DNA of 47,094 nucleotides, from positions 1-47,094 of the forward strand of contig ONWA01000025.1 of NCBI GenBank assembly GCA_900321425.1, written 5' to 3'. Below are positions 1-9,000 of the stretch, in pieces. The position numbers and the translations under genes are program-made. Origin of the DNA: an uncultured Prevotellaceae bacterium. Lineage in GTDB: Bacteria; Bacteroidota; Bacteroidia; Bacteroidales; Bacteroidaceae. Position 1 is the stretch's first letter, and every line of letters begins with the position of its first letter. The notes under the pieces are model-generated. The model had not been told where the DNA came from, did no database searches, and saw nothing but the letters and a program-made list of their open reading frames with translations.

Positions 1-252
1 GAGCAGGAGACCAACATCTCCAGTCGTCAGTTCCTCAAGAAGGCGTCGTTCATCAACAAGGCAGCCCTGTTCAAGGATGCTGAGGAGGACGCTGAGGGCA
101 GCGAGAACAGCGGTGGCAGCGACAGCCAGGGCGGCAGCTCACAGGGCGGCAACACGCAGAGCGGCACTGAGACCCCAGGCGGTGGTGACAACACCGGTGG
201 CAACACGGGTGGCGGCGGTGACGACGATCCCGACGACGGAGTGATCTCTTAG
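1..252 (+). CDS. C-terminal end of a protein with a Gly/Ser/Asp-rich tail (possibly HU-like DNA-binding)
   Basis: The frame is open from base 1 and stops at TAG 250-252, giving the last 83 residues. It starts EQETNISSRQFLKKASF and turns after about residue 28 into a low-complexity tail of Gly, Ser, Asn and Asp ending DDDPDDGVIS. Many Bacteroidales HU/IHF-like DNA-binding proteins end in a comparable Gly/Asp-rich tail after a short charged segment, so that family is my best guess. The diagnostic DNA-binding part lies outside the window, so this is inference. A strong hairpin terminator follows at once. Confidence 0.5.
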   Translation, partial: EQETNISSRQFLKKASFINKAALFKDAEEDAEGSENSGGSDSQGGSSQGGNTQSGTETPGGGDNTGGNTGGGGDDDPDDGVIS

Positions 253-268
253 AGGTAAGAGGTGAGAT

Positions 269-300
269 GGGGCGTCCTGATGGGGCGCCCCTTATTTTTT
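269..300 (+). terminator. Intrinsic terminator after the first gene
   Basis: GGGGCG (269-274) pairs with CGCCCC (286-291) around an 11-nt loop, followed by TTATTTTTT. It lies 16 bp after the stop at 252 and before the promoter of the next gene. Confidence 0.7.
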
Positions 301-340
301 CATCTTTAGGGATTCCCCTAACAACTTATGGGGAAATCCT

Positions 341-372
341 TTTGGGGAGAGAGGGGAAAAGTCATACCTTTG
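341..372 (+). promoter_or_regulatory. Bacteroidota promoter for the glycine-zipper lipoprotein
   Basis: TTTG at 341-344 and TACCTTTG at 365-372 are separated by 20 bp, matching the Bacteroidota -33/-7 consensus. Transcription would start near 378, about 18 nt before the ATG at 396. An imperfect inverted repeat (GGATTCCCC / GGGGAAATCC, 310-340) abuts the -33 box. Confidence 0.75.
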
Positions 373-395
373 CAGCAACCAAAGAAAGAAGAGTT

Positions 396-1160
396 ATGAA
401 GAAAGGTATCATTTGTGTGTTGGTCAGTCTGCTGTTTTTGAGCAGTTGTGCAACCTATGAAGGACAGGGAGCCGTTGCCGGCGGTTCGTTGGGTGCTATC
501 CTCGGATCGGCCATCGGCGGCATCGCAGGCGGTCGTCACGGCCGAGATGTCGGTACGTTGATAGGTGCAGCCAGTGGTGCGATGGCTGGCGCAGCCATCG
601 GTCAGCAGGCCGACAAGAAAGAGCGTGAGCGCTATGAGGCTTATCAGCGCAGTCGTCAGGGCGCTTACTCCTACGACCGATATGAGCGTGGTAGCTATTC
701 CGACGGACGATATGAGCGTGGTAGCTATTCCAATCGTGACGAGAGCGGTTACGACCCGAACAACGGTGGTGACGACCGTATCTCCTTCGACGCACAACCC
801 TCGGCGACGGTGCCCTTGGAAATCCGTCATGTCCGTATCATCGATGCCGACAACGACGGTATACTGCGAGCAGGGGAGGAGTGTAGAATCACTTTCGAGG
901 TGATGAACCGTTCTGGCTATACACTCTACGATGTGCAGCCGGTAGTGACTGAGCTGACAGGCAATGAGCATATCCATATCACTCCCAATCTCCTCATCCG
1001 AAGCATCGAAGCGAAGAAAGGTGTCCGTTATACTGCCTTTATGAAAGGTGATCAGAAACTGAAGAACGGAGATGCCGTCGTCCGCGTGTCTGTGAACCAA
1101 GGCAACCGTGAGCTGAAAGAGCTGGCACAGGAGTTCCGCATCGAGACACGAAAGCGCTGA
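396..1160 (+). CDS. Glycine-zipper outer-membrane lipoprotein
   Basis: A 254-residue protein. The ATG at 396 is chosen because it directly precedes a lipoprotein signal peptide (MKKGIICVLVSLLFLSSC, lipobox LSSC) and lies just after the promoter; the frame is open further upstream. Residues about 25-70 are a glycine zipper with G-x3-G spacing (AVAGGSLGAILGSAIGG, then AASGAMAGAAIGQQADKK), as in YMGG/SlyB-like proteins that insert in or associate with membranes. A Tyr/Arg/Ser linker with duplicated segments (RYERGSYS twice) follows. The C-terminal ~110 residues contain 'IIDADNDGILRAGEECRITFEVMN', resembling a beta-sandwich repeat seen in Bacteroidota surface proteins. Exact role unknown. It is monocistronic and converges on rlpA; its stop abuts the old rlpA stop. 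Confidence 0.8.
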   Translation: MKKGIICVLVSLLFLSSCATYEGQGAVAGGSLGAILGSAIGGIAGGRHGRDVGTLIGAASGAMAGAAIGQQADKKERERYEAYQRSRQGAYSYDRYERGSYSDGRYERGSYSNRDESGYDPNNGGDDRISFDAQPSATVPLEIRHVRIIDADNDGILRAGEECRITFEVMNRSGYTLYDVQPVVTELTGNEHIHITPNLLIRSIEAKKGVRYTAFMKGDQKLKNGDAVVRVSVNQGNRELKELAQEFRIETRKR

Positions 1161-1300
1161 TTACTTCTTCTTGACCTTCATCTCCTTGGTGGCAGAAGGA
1201 GCAATCATCTTCTTGACGCTGTCGGTAGTCACATCCTGCCAGTAAGGCATCAGACCCTTGTTGACCTGGTCGTTGGTCTCCAACTCAGGATGCTTGCCTT
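1161..1300 (-). pseudogene. Out-of-frame former C-terminal tail of RlpA
   Basis: Read on the minus strand in another frame than the rlpA ORF, this stretch encodes a plausible tail ([13 protein letters not shown]..., then GLMPYWQD, then a Lys-rich end) finishing at TAA 1161-1163. An 'ELETND...PYWQD' tail is what I would expect at the end of Prevotella RlpA proteins. The frame change lies near 1285-1305. See the rlpA entry. Confidence 0.6.
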
Positions 1301-1645
1301 CTGGACGACAACCGTAGCCACTCCTTGCGCTAAGATGCCCAACTCCTTGGCGGCACGCCAGGAGAGATCGATGATACGTCCGCGTACGAAAGGACCGCGG
1401 TCGGTCACTTTGACAATCACATGACGACCGTTGACGGGATTATAGACAAAAAGTTTTGTGCCAAAGGGATAGTTGCGGTGGGCACACGTCAGACTGTCGG
1501 GGTGCAGGCGTTCGCCACTCGCCGTCTTGCGACCATGAAGCTTCTGGGAATAGAACGAGGCCTTGCCCCGTTGCGTGTGCTGAGCCAGCAACGGGGTAAG
1601 ACCGCAGGTGATGAATAGTAATATGAAAAGGATCCTTTTCATCAT
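1250..1645 (-). CDS. rlpA: RlpA-like septal/peptidoglycan protein (double-psi beta-barrel), 3' end frameshifted
   Basis: A 131-residue protein as read. A signal peptide ([22 protein letters not shown]) is followed by a complete RlpA double-psi beta-barrel: [19 protein letters not shown], then [16 protein letters not shown], then [18 protein letters not shown]. The invariant His of HGRKTASGE and Asp of TDRGPF are present. RlpA acts in the periplasm; in Pseudomonas it is a lytic transglycosylase on denuded glycan strands. The last ~18 residues ([15 protein letters not shown]) do not look native: the expected tail continues in another frame to 1161. The barrel is intact, so it may still work. 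The start overlaps the gdhA stop by 4 bp, so it is probably translated after gdhA. Confidence 0.8.
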   Translation of the reverse strand: MMKRILFILLFITCGLTPLLAQHTQRGKASFYSQKLHGRKTASGERLHPDSLTCAHRNYPFGTKLFVYNPVNGRHVIVKVTDRGPFVRGRIIDLSWRAAKELGILAQGVATVVVQKASILSWRPTTRSTRV

Positions 1646-2979
1646 ATGATACCTTGTGCCATCATCGCATTCGCTACCTTCATGAAGCCTGCGACGTTAG
1701 CACCTTTCACATAGTTGACATAATTGCCCTCCTTGCCGTACTTCACACACTGCTCGTGGATGCCCGACATGATCTGGTGCAATTTCTGGTCAACCTCCTC
1801 AGCGCTCCACGACATACGCATGGAGTTCTGTGTCATCTCCAGACCAGAGGTAGCCACACCGCCGGCATTGACCGCCTTGCCTGGGGCGAAGAGCTGGCCG
1901 GCAGCGATGAACTTGTTGACTGCCTCAGCTGTGCAGCCCATGTTGGATACCTCTGCCACGCACAATGGCTTGTGGGCTAAGATCGCGTCGGCATCGGCAC
2001 CGTTGAGCTCGTTCTGGGTAGCACATGGCAGGTAGATATCGGCTTTCTGCTCCCAAGGTCTCTTGTCGGCAAAGAACTGTGAGCCAGGGAACTCGTCCTC
2101 GTAGGGCTGACAGACATCATTGCCGCTGGCACGAAGCTCGAGCATATATTCAATCTTCTCAGCATCCAGACCTGCAGGGTCGTAGATATAGCCGTCAGGA
2201 CCGCTGATGGTGATGACCTTGGCACCCAACTCTGTCGCTTTCTTGGCAGCTCCCCATGCCACATTGCCGAAGCCTGAGAGCGCCACCGTCTTTCCCTTGA
2301 TATCGAGACCATGAGCCTTCATCATGTGGTTGACGAAATAGAGCGCACCATAGCCCGTAGCCTCAGGACGGAGGATAGAACCGCCCCATTCCAGTCCCTT
2401 GCCTGTGAGGGTGGCACCATGGAACTGGCTGGTCAGCTTCTTGTACATACCGAAGAGATAGCCGATCTCTCGTCCGCCCACGCCGATATCGCCGGCAGGT
2501 ACGTCCATATCAGGACCAATCACCTTATAGAGCTCTGTCATAAACGCCTGACAGAAACGCATGATCTCGGCATCGCTCTTGCCACGAGGGGCAAAGTCGC
2601 TACCGCCCTTGCCACCACCCATCGGGAGTGTGGTCAAGGCGTTCTTGAACGTCTGCTCGAAACCGAGGAACTTCAGGATAGACAGGTTCACGGAAGGGTG
2701 GAAACGCAGACCGCCCTTATACGGACCGATGGCACTGTTGAACTGTACACGGTAGCCGATGTTCACCTGTACCTCGCCCTTGTCGTCGACCCAGGGCACA
2801 CGGAAGGTGATGATACGTTCCGGCTCCACAATACGCTCAACAATCTTTGCTTTTTCGAATTCAGGGTGCTGGTTGTACACGTCCTTGATAGACTCCAACA
2901 CTTCCCTTACTGCTTGTAAATACTCTGCTTCGCCTGGATGCTTACGTTCCAGCTGTTGCATGATTTTCTCAACTTCCAT
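1642..2979 (-). CDS. gdhA: NADP-type glutamate dehydrogenase
   Basis: A 445-residue protein of normal length for hexameric glutamate dehydrogenases of this class. It interconverts 2-oxoglutarate plus ammonia and L-glutamate, the main ammonia-assimilation step in Prevotella. Visible motifs: the substrate-binding [11 protein letters not shown] near residue 120 with catalytic Lys, [15 protein letters not shown] near 166, and the Rossmann loop [11 protein letters not shown] near 235. It is the first gene of a unit with rlpA (4-bp overlap) and has its own promoter upstream. Nothing is missing. Confidence 0.97.
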   Translation of the reverse strand: MEVEKIMQQLERKHPGEAEYLQAVREVLESIKDVYNQHPEFEKAKIVERIVEPERIITFRVPWVDDKGEVQVNIGYRVQFNSAIGPYKGGLRFHPSVNLSILKFLGFEQTFKNALTTLPMGGGKGGSDFAPRGKSDAEIMRFCQAFMTELYKVIGPDMDVPAGDIGVGGREIGYLFGMYKKLTSQFHGATLTGKGLEWGGSILRPEATGYGALYFVNHMMKAHGLDIKGKTVALSGFGNVAWGAAKKATELGAKVITISGPDGYIYDPAGLDAEKIEYMLELRASGNDVCQPYEDEFPGSQFFADKRPWEQKADIYLPCATQNELNGADADAILAHKPLCVAEVSNMGCTAEAVNKFIAAGQLFAPGKAVNAGGVATSGLEMTQNSMRMSWSAEEVDQKLHQIMSGIHEQCVKYGKEGNYVNYVKGANVAGFMKVANAMMAQGII

Positions 2980-3035
2980 AGTGTTCTTTAATTATTTTAG
3001 GTTGTAAATCGGTACAAATTGTTAATTGGATAGTG

Positions 3036-3043
3036 CAAATGTA
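3036..3043 (-). promoter_or_regulatory. -7 box of the gdhA promoter
   Basis: On the minus strand this reads TACATTTG, matching TAnnTTTG, 57 bp before the gdhA ATG. No clear -33 TTTG was found at the standard distance. Confidence 0.55.
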
Positions 3044-3068
3044 GGAAAAATCTGAATACAAAACAAAT

Positions 3069-3094
3069 AAAAGCCCGAAAAAATTCGGACTTTT
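3069..3094 (-). terminator. Intrinsic terminator after metY
   Basis: Read on the minus strand, AAAAGTCCGAA pairs with TTCGGGCTTTT (one G-U) around a 4-nt loop, followed by TTTTATTTGTTTTG. It lies 31 bp beyond the metY stop and separates metY from the gdhA promoter. Confidence 0.75.
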
Positions 3095-3125
3095 ACTTAC
3101 TTTTTGTTAAAAAAAGGGTGAATGC

Positions 3126-4409
3126 TTAGATTTTCGCGAGTGCCTGTTTGATGTCGTCGAGGATATCTTCCACATCCTCGATACCTACCGACAGACGGAT
3201 CAAATCGGGGGCGATACCTGCCTCACGAAGCTGTTCGTCACTGAGTTGACGGTGCGTATGACTGGCAGGGTGGAGCACACACGAACGACTGTCGGCCACA
3301 TGGGTGGCGATATTGATCATCTGCAGCGAGTCCATCCACTTAATGGCCGTCTCGCGGTCGCCCTTCAGACCAAAGGCGATGACGCCACACGACCCGTTGG
3401 GGAGGTATTTCTGTGCTTTGGCGTAGTTGGGATCGTCAGGCAGTCCGCTGTAGTGTACCCATGCCACCTTCGGATTGTCGTGCAGGAACTCTGCCACACG
3501 CTGCGCATTCTTACAGTGCTGTGCCACACGCAGGTGGAGTGTCTGTAATCCTAAGTTCAGCAAGAAAGAATTCTGTGGAGCAGGAATACTTCCTAAGTCG
3601 CGCATCAGCTGTGCCACCAGCTTGGTAGTATAGCCCATCTTTCCGAAAGCCTTCACATACGTCAGACCGTGATAGGACTCATCGGGGGTACACAGACCAG
3701 GGAACTTCTCGGCATGAGCCATCCAGTCGAAGTTGCCGCTGTCGACGACACATCCGCCCACCTGTGTGGCCATACCATCCATATACTTCGTGGTGGAGTG
3801 GGTGACGATGTCGGCTCCCCATTCGAACGGACGACAGTTGATGGGTGTGGGGAAGGTGTTGTCGATGATGAGGGGCACACCGTTACGATGGGCGATTTTG
3901 GCGAACTTCTCGATATCGAGGACAGCACAGCCAGGGTTCGTGATGGTCTCGCCAAACAATGCCTTCGTATTCGGACGGAAGGCAGCCTGAAACTCCTCCT
4001 CACTGGCATCGGGCGATACGAAGGTACAGTCGATACCCAGCTTCTTCATGGTCACTCCGAAAAGGTTATAGGTGCCACCGTAGATCTCGTTCGACGTCAC
4101 AAAGTGGTCGCCTGCCTCACAGATATTGAACAAGGCATAGAAATTGGCTGCCTGTCCTGAGGAGGTGAGTACAGCACCCACACCACCTTCGAGGGCCGCG
4201 ATCTTAGCGGCTACGGCGTCGTTGGTGGGGTTCTGCAGACGAGTATAGAAATAACCTTCTTTCTTCAGGTCGAATAACTGTGCCATCTCGTCAGAGTCGT
4301 CGTACTTGAAAGTCGTACTCTGGATGATGGGCACCTCTACGGGTTCACCGTTCTTGGGCTGATAGCCAGCCCTTACACAACGTGATGCGATTCTTAGTTT
4401 CTTATCCAT
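3126..4409 (-). CDS. metY: O-acetylhomoserine sulfhydrylase (PLP Cys/Met metabolism family)
   Basis: A 427-residue protein from the ATG at 4409; an in-frame ATG 15 bp upstream overlaps the end of ddh and is less likely. PLP-dependent enzyme of the Cys/Met fold-type I family. Landmarks are the N-terminal RCVRAGYQPKNGEPVEVPI, YTRLQNPTNDAVAAKIAALEGG, and the PLP-lysine segment THSTTKYMDG near residue 207. The length and the 'IIDNTFPTPINCRPFEWGADIV' region (quoted in part: IIDNTFPTP) fit MetY rather than MetB/MetC. It makes homocysteine from O-acetylhomoserine and sulfide. It follows the broken ddh by a few bases, shares that promoter and ends in a terminator. Confidence 0.92.
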   Translation of the reverse strand: MDKKLRIASRCVRAGYQPKNGEPVEVPIIQSTTFKYDDSDEMAQLFDLKKEGYFYTRLQNPTNDAVAAKIAALEGGVGAVLTSSGQAANFYALFNICEAGDHFVTSNEIYGGTYNLFGVTMKKLGIDCTFVSPDASEEEFQAAFRPNTKALFGETITNPGCAVLDIEKFAKIAHRNGVPLIIDNTFPTPINCRPFEWGADIVTHSTTKYMDGMATQVGGCVVDSGNFDWMAHAEKFPGLCTPDESYHGLTYVKAFGKMGYTTKLVAQLMRDLGSIPAPQNSFLLNLGLQTLHLRVAQHCKNAQRVAEFLHDNPKVAWVHYSGLPDDPNYAKAQKYLPNGSCGVIAFGLKGDRETAIKWMDSLQMINIATHVADSRSCVLHPASHTHRQLSDEQLREAGIAPDLIRLSVGIEDVEDILDDIKQALAKI

Positions 4410-4416
4410 TATTATA

Positions 4417-4509
4417 TTATACAAGATGTTCGATTAAGTCGGCACGATCGCCTGGAAGCATATCGATGACAGGAAGCTCTATCATCGTATAGCAACCAGG
4501 CTGTTGACG
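4417..4509 (-). pseudogene. ddh: Out-of-frame C-terminal end of diaminopimelate dehydrogenase
   Basis: Thirty codons plus a stop encode RQQPGCYTMIELPVID then MLPGDRADLIEHLV, the conserved C-terminus of meso-diaminopimelate dehydrogenase, but in another frame than the upstream part of the gene. About 22 residues normally lying between 'RLEF' and 'RQQPG' are missing, so an out-of-frame deletion of roughly 65-70 bp separates the two halves. Confidence 0.85.
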
Positions 4510-5249
4510 AACTCCAGACGCTGGTTTTGGGTCTTTCCGCTGACACCCTTGCGTACCAGGTTGACACCATGTCCCATATCGCGGACATCGTCCACACTCT
4601 CTACCTGGAAGACGTGGGTCTCGTCGTTGGCAAAGTAAGGATCGGCCTTGATGTCCTTGGTGACCTGTTCCAGGGTGTAGCCGTCTTCCAGTTCCACATA
4701 GACCATACGACGGTGAATGCCTTCGCCCAGAGGAATAGTCATAGACAGCGCATTCTTGACACCAGCCTTGGAACGTACGCAAACACTATGGCCCATCGAC
4801 ATTCCAGGACCGAAGTTCGTGTAACTCAGTCCCTTGGGAGCCAGACTCTGCATCAGTGTACGGACGATAGAGTCGGAACCTGGATCCCAGCCTGCCGCAA
4901 TCACGCTGACGGTATTCGTCTGCTTGTTCAGCTCCATCAGTCGCTCACGATAGCCGCGGATGTTGGTGTGAATGTCGAACGAGTCGACGGTATTGATGCC
5001 TAATGGCAATATCTGTTTGGCATATTCCTCACAAGAGCGGGTAGGGGTGGCCAGAATGGCTACGTCTACATCCTTCAACTCCTTGATGTCCTTTACTACC
5101 TCATAATCGGCTAGTTCAGCGGGTTTGTTCTCTGCACCTTGACGACGTACGATACCTGCCACCTCAAAATCGGGGGCTGCTTCCAATGCCTGCAGAGAAT
5201 ACTTTCCAATGTTGCCGTATCCCACGACGGCTGCTCTGATTTTTTTCAT
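4482..5249 (-). CDS. ddh: meso-diaminopimelate D-dehydrogenase, truncated by an internal deletion
   Basis: A 255-residue product as read, against about 300 in the family. The start is the ATG at 5249 (MKKIRAAVVGYGNIGK, a Rossmann fold); further upstream the frame crosses the promoter. The enzyme reductively aminates tetrahydrodipicolinate to meso-DAP, a one-step route for lysine and peptidoglycan. NADP- and substrate-binding segments (GWDPGSDSIVRTL, NFGPGMSMGHS, DETHVFQVESV) are present. After QNQRLEF the frame runs into VNSLVAIR and stops, while the true C-terminus lies out of frame at 4417-4509. The lost C-terminal part contributes to substrate binding and dimer contacts, so activity is doubtful. 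Confidence 0.9.
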   Translation of the reverse strand: MKKIRAAVVGYGNIGKYSLQALEAAPDFEVAGIVRRQGAENKPAELADYEVVKDIKELKDVDVAILATPTRSCEEYAKQILPLGINTVDSFDIHTNIRGYRERLMELNKQTNTVSVIAAGWDPGSDSIVRTLMQSLAPKGLSYTNFGPGMSMGHSVCVRSKAGVKNALSMTIPLGEGIHRRMVYVELEDGYTLEQVTKDIKADPYFANDETHVFQVESVDDVRDMGHGVNLVRKGVSGKTQNQRLEFVNSLVAIR

Positions 5250-5290
5250 TTTCTTATGTGTTTGGTTTATTTTTATTCGCAATTTGGTTG

Positions 5291-5298
5291 CAAAAGTA
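5291..5298 (-). promoter_or_regulatory. -7 box of the ddh-metY promoter
   Basis: Minus strand TACTTTTG matches TAnnTTTG, 41 bp upstream of the ddh ATG. No confident -33 element was identified. Confidence 0.55.
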
Positions 5299-5467
5299 CA
5301 CTTTTCTTGTGAATTAGCTAACAAAATGACGGAAAAAATAAGAAAAATCTGTCTGTTATCATCAAAATAGGGAATATTCGTCTAAATAATCAGATGTTTT
5401 TCATAGCCTATACAATAAATAGATGTATTTCGACGTTAATAAGGTTGTATATATACAAATTATTGCA

Positions 5468-6070
5468 ATGATTGAATACGTAAAAGGCGAACTGACAGAG
5501 TTGACGCCTGCTCTTGCTACGGTAGAAGCGGCAGGGGTGGGGTATGGTTTGAGCATTTCACTGAACACGTATAGTGCCATTCAAGGCAAGCGTGAAGTGA
5601 AACTCTATGTCTATGAGTCCATTCGTGAGGACGCCTATCAGCTGTTTGGCTTTGTCAACAAGAAGGAGCGTGAGATGTTTGAGTTGCTGATCTCGGTCAG
5701 TGGCGTAGGCGCCAATACCGCTCGTATGATTCTCTCGTCGTTGAGCGTGAGTGAGTTATGTCATGCCATCTCAACGGGTAATGAACGAATCATCAAAGGT
5801 ATCAAGGGCATAGGTTTGAAGACGGCCCAGCGTTTGATTGTCGACCTGCGCGACAAGATTGTGGCATTGGGAATCACTGACGAGATTCCTGTGGGTGGAC
5901 TCACGGAGGCTCCCGTCAACAGTCAGGTGAAGGATGAGGCTGTAGGAGCGTTGACGATGTTGGGCTTTGCCCCTGCTCCCAGTCAGAAGGTGGTGGTGGC
6001 TATCCTTCGTGAACAGCCGGATGCCCCAGTAGAAACCGTTGTCAAACTGGCATTAAAGCAAATCAAGTAA
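5468..6070 (+). CDS. ruvA: Holliday junction helicase subunit RuvA
   Basis: A 200-residue protein from the ATG at 5468 ([20 protein letters not shown]), chosen over an in-frame ATG at 5423 because it gives the canonical N-terminus. RuvA tetramers bind Holliday junctions and load RuvB for branch migration. The N-terminal OB fold runs to about residue 64. The helix-hairpin-helix segments ([19 protein letters not shown] and [19 protein letters not shown]) follow, and the C-terminal RuvB-binding domain is [19 protein letters not shown]. sprA starts 6 bp after the stop, so the two are probably cotranscribed. Confidence 0.96.
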   Translation: MIEYVKGELTELTPALATVEAAGVGYGLSISLNTYSAIQGKREVKLYVYESIREDAYQLFGFVNKKEREMFELLISVSGVGANTARMILSSLSVSELCHAISTGNERIIKGIKGIGLKTAQRLIVDLRDKIVALGITDEIPVGGLTEAPVNSQVKDEAVGALTMLGFAPAPSQKVVVAILREQPDAPVETVVKLALKQIK

Positions 6071-6076
6071 ACGGCG

Positions 6077-9000
6077 GTGAAAAAGAGAATCGTCTATTTC
6101 CTGCTTATCCTGTTGAGTATCACAGCCTTGGCGATACCTCCACAGGATCGTAAGACACAGAAAAAGAATGTGCCTAAGGCGCAGCCTGTGGCATTGGATG
6201 ACGATGAAAACATCCCCGATTCTCTGTTACATCCCCGTTGGAAAATCAAACGTACCATTCCTGTCACGGTGAATGACCTGGACTCTTCCTACCTGGATCT
6301 GAAGACCCCTGACAATATCCGTCAGCAGGTAGAGTATATCGACTCGTTGGATATGTACCTCGTCGGCTCGAAGTTGGGCGATTCCTACCTGAATGCACCA
6401 TTGCTGATGACACCCGCCGAATACAGGAAATGGTCGGAACGTCGTTCGATGCATGAGTTCTTCAGGAAGAAGAGCTTTGAATTCGTGGAGAACAAAGGAA
6501 AGGAGAAGTTTGACTTCACGGATATGCACTTCAGTTTAGGTCCCGCAGAAAAAATCTTCGGTCCTGGTGGCGTACGTATCAAGACGCAAGGAACGGCCGA
6601 GTTGAAGATGGGTGTGACACTGAAGAATATTGATAACCCCTCACTGCCTGAGCGTAACCGAAATACCAAGACCTTCGATTTCGATGAGAAGATCAATCTG
6701 AGCGTCAACGGTAAGGTGGGTGATAAGGTCAATATGAACTTCAACTACAATACCGATGCTACCTTCGATTTTGATACGAAGAACCTGAAGCTGAAGTATG
6801 AAGGAAAAGAAGATGAGATCATCAAACTGGTGGAGTTGGGTAGTGTCACCTTCCCTACCAATAACTCGCTGGTACGTGGCGCCTCCACGCTGTTTGGTGT
6901 CAGAACCGATATGCAGTTTGGTAAACTGAAGCTCCAGACGGTCTTCTCGCAGAAGAACTCTACCTCGAAGAGTGTCTCGTCCAAGGGAGGAACACAGATG
7001 ACCAGCTTCGAGATGAGTGCCGCCGACTATGAGGAAAACCGTCACTTCTTCCTCTCAGACTATTTCCGTTCTATCTACGATCGTGCGATGGCATCACTCC
7101 CTGATATCAATACAGGTATCACCATCAAACGTGTGGAGATCTGGGTGACCAATAAGTCGGGAACCTCTACGAACAGCCGAAATATCATCGCATTGCCTGA
7201 GTTGGGTGAGAATATGCAGATCCGCAGTGGGAAGTGGACACTGAACCCACTACCCGTTCCTTGTAATGAGGCAAACAGTGCCTATTCCACTCTGGTGGGA
7301 CTGGATGGTGCCCGTGAGATAGACAAGGTAGGTACTGTACTCGATAACTATGGACTCACAGGTGGACTCGATTACGAGAAACTGGCAGGCGCACGTCTGC
7401 TCTCACCGTCAGAGTATACTGTGAACAACGCCTTAGGCTTTGTCTCACTGAAGACTGGACTGCAGACAGACCAGGTACTGGCGATCGCCTATGAGTACAC
7501 CTATATGGGTTCGACCTATCAGGTGGGAGAGTTCGCTTCCGACCTGACGGATGTCGGTAAGGCGCTCTTTGTCAAGTCGCTGAGAAATACCGCCACAGGA
7601 CCGTCGCAGTACAACTGGGACCTGATGATGAAGAACGTATATTTCCTGGCTTCTACGTTGGAGAAGACTCGTTTTAAACTCGACATCAAACTGAAGAACG
7701 ATACGGCAGGTACCTATCTCAACTATATTCCTGAGCAGGCGGTGATGAATACCACCCTGTTGAAACTGTTGGGCTGCGACCGTCTGGATAATAACAATAA
7801 GGTACGTTCCAACGGCTTCTTTGACTTTGTAGAAGGATATACCGTCAACAACGGACGTGTGTTCTTCCCCGCTGCAGAACCTTTTGGCGACTATCTGCGG
7901 GAGAAGTTGCGCGAAGAGTATGCGAAGGCAGGCCAACCGTTTGATGTCGATGAGATTAATCAGAAATACATCTACCAAGAGTTGTATGACACCACCAAGA
8001 CGGCAGCCAAGCAATCGGAGAAGTCTAGCAGGTATATCTATGTGGGACAATACAAGGGCTCGGCAGCCAATGTTATCTCGTTGGGTGCTTATAACGTACC
8101 CCAGGGATCGGTGGTCGTCACTGCGGGCGGTGTCCAGTTGCAGGAAGGCTCCGACTATACGGTAGACTACTCTGCTGGTGAGGTGACCATCCTGAATCAG
8201 AGTCTGATTGATGCAGGAACGAACATCAATGTCAGTCTGGAGAGTAACACGGAATATGGTATGCAGCGAAAAACGATGCTCGGCTTGAACTGGGAGTATG
8301 ACTTCTCGAAAAACTTCCAGATGGCAGGTACCATCCAGCACCTCCAGGAACAACCACTCGTATCGAAGGTGCAGATGGGTACAGAACCACTGAACAACAC
8401 CTTGTGGGGAGTGAGCATGAACTGGAAACAAGAGAGTCAGTGGCTGACCGATATGTTGAATAAGATACCGTTCCTCCATGTGCGTGAACCGTCGCATATC
8501 TCCTTCACGGGAGAGTTCGCACATCTGATTGCAGGAAAGTCGCGTCAGACACAGGGCAACGCTTCCTATATCGATGACTTCGAGAACAATGAAAATGGCA
8601 TCGACGTAAGTGATCCGAAGTCGTGGATCATCTCCAGCGTTCCATCAACCATTGCCGACTATGACGATAAGATGGGTGTGAGAAGCGGTTACAACCGTGC
8701 CCTCTTGGCATGGTATAATATCGACCCGTTGTTCACACGTAGCAGTTCGTCGCTCACCCCGTCGCATATCAAGAGCGACCTCGACCAACTGTCCAATCAC
8801 TATGTGCGTGAGGTCTATGTCAAGGAACTCTATCCTAACCGCGACCAGTCGACCTATAGTGGTTCGGTATCGACGCTGCCTATCCTGAATATGGCTTTCT
8901 ATCCCGATGAGCGTGGTCCGTATAACTTGACGACACAACTCAATTTCAATGGTACGCTGACGGACCCAGAAACGAAATGGGGTGGTATGATGCGTCGTCT

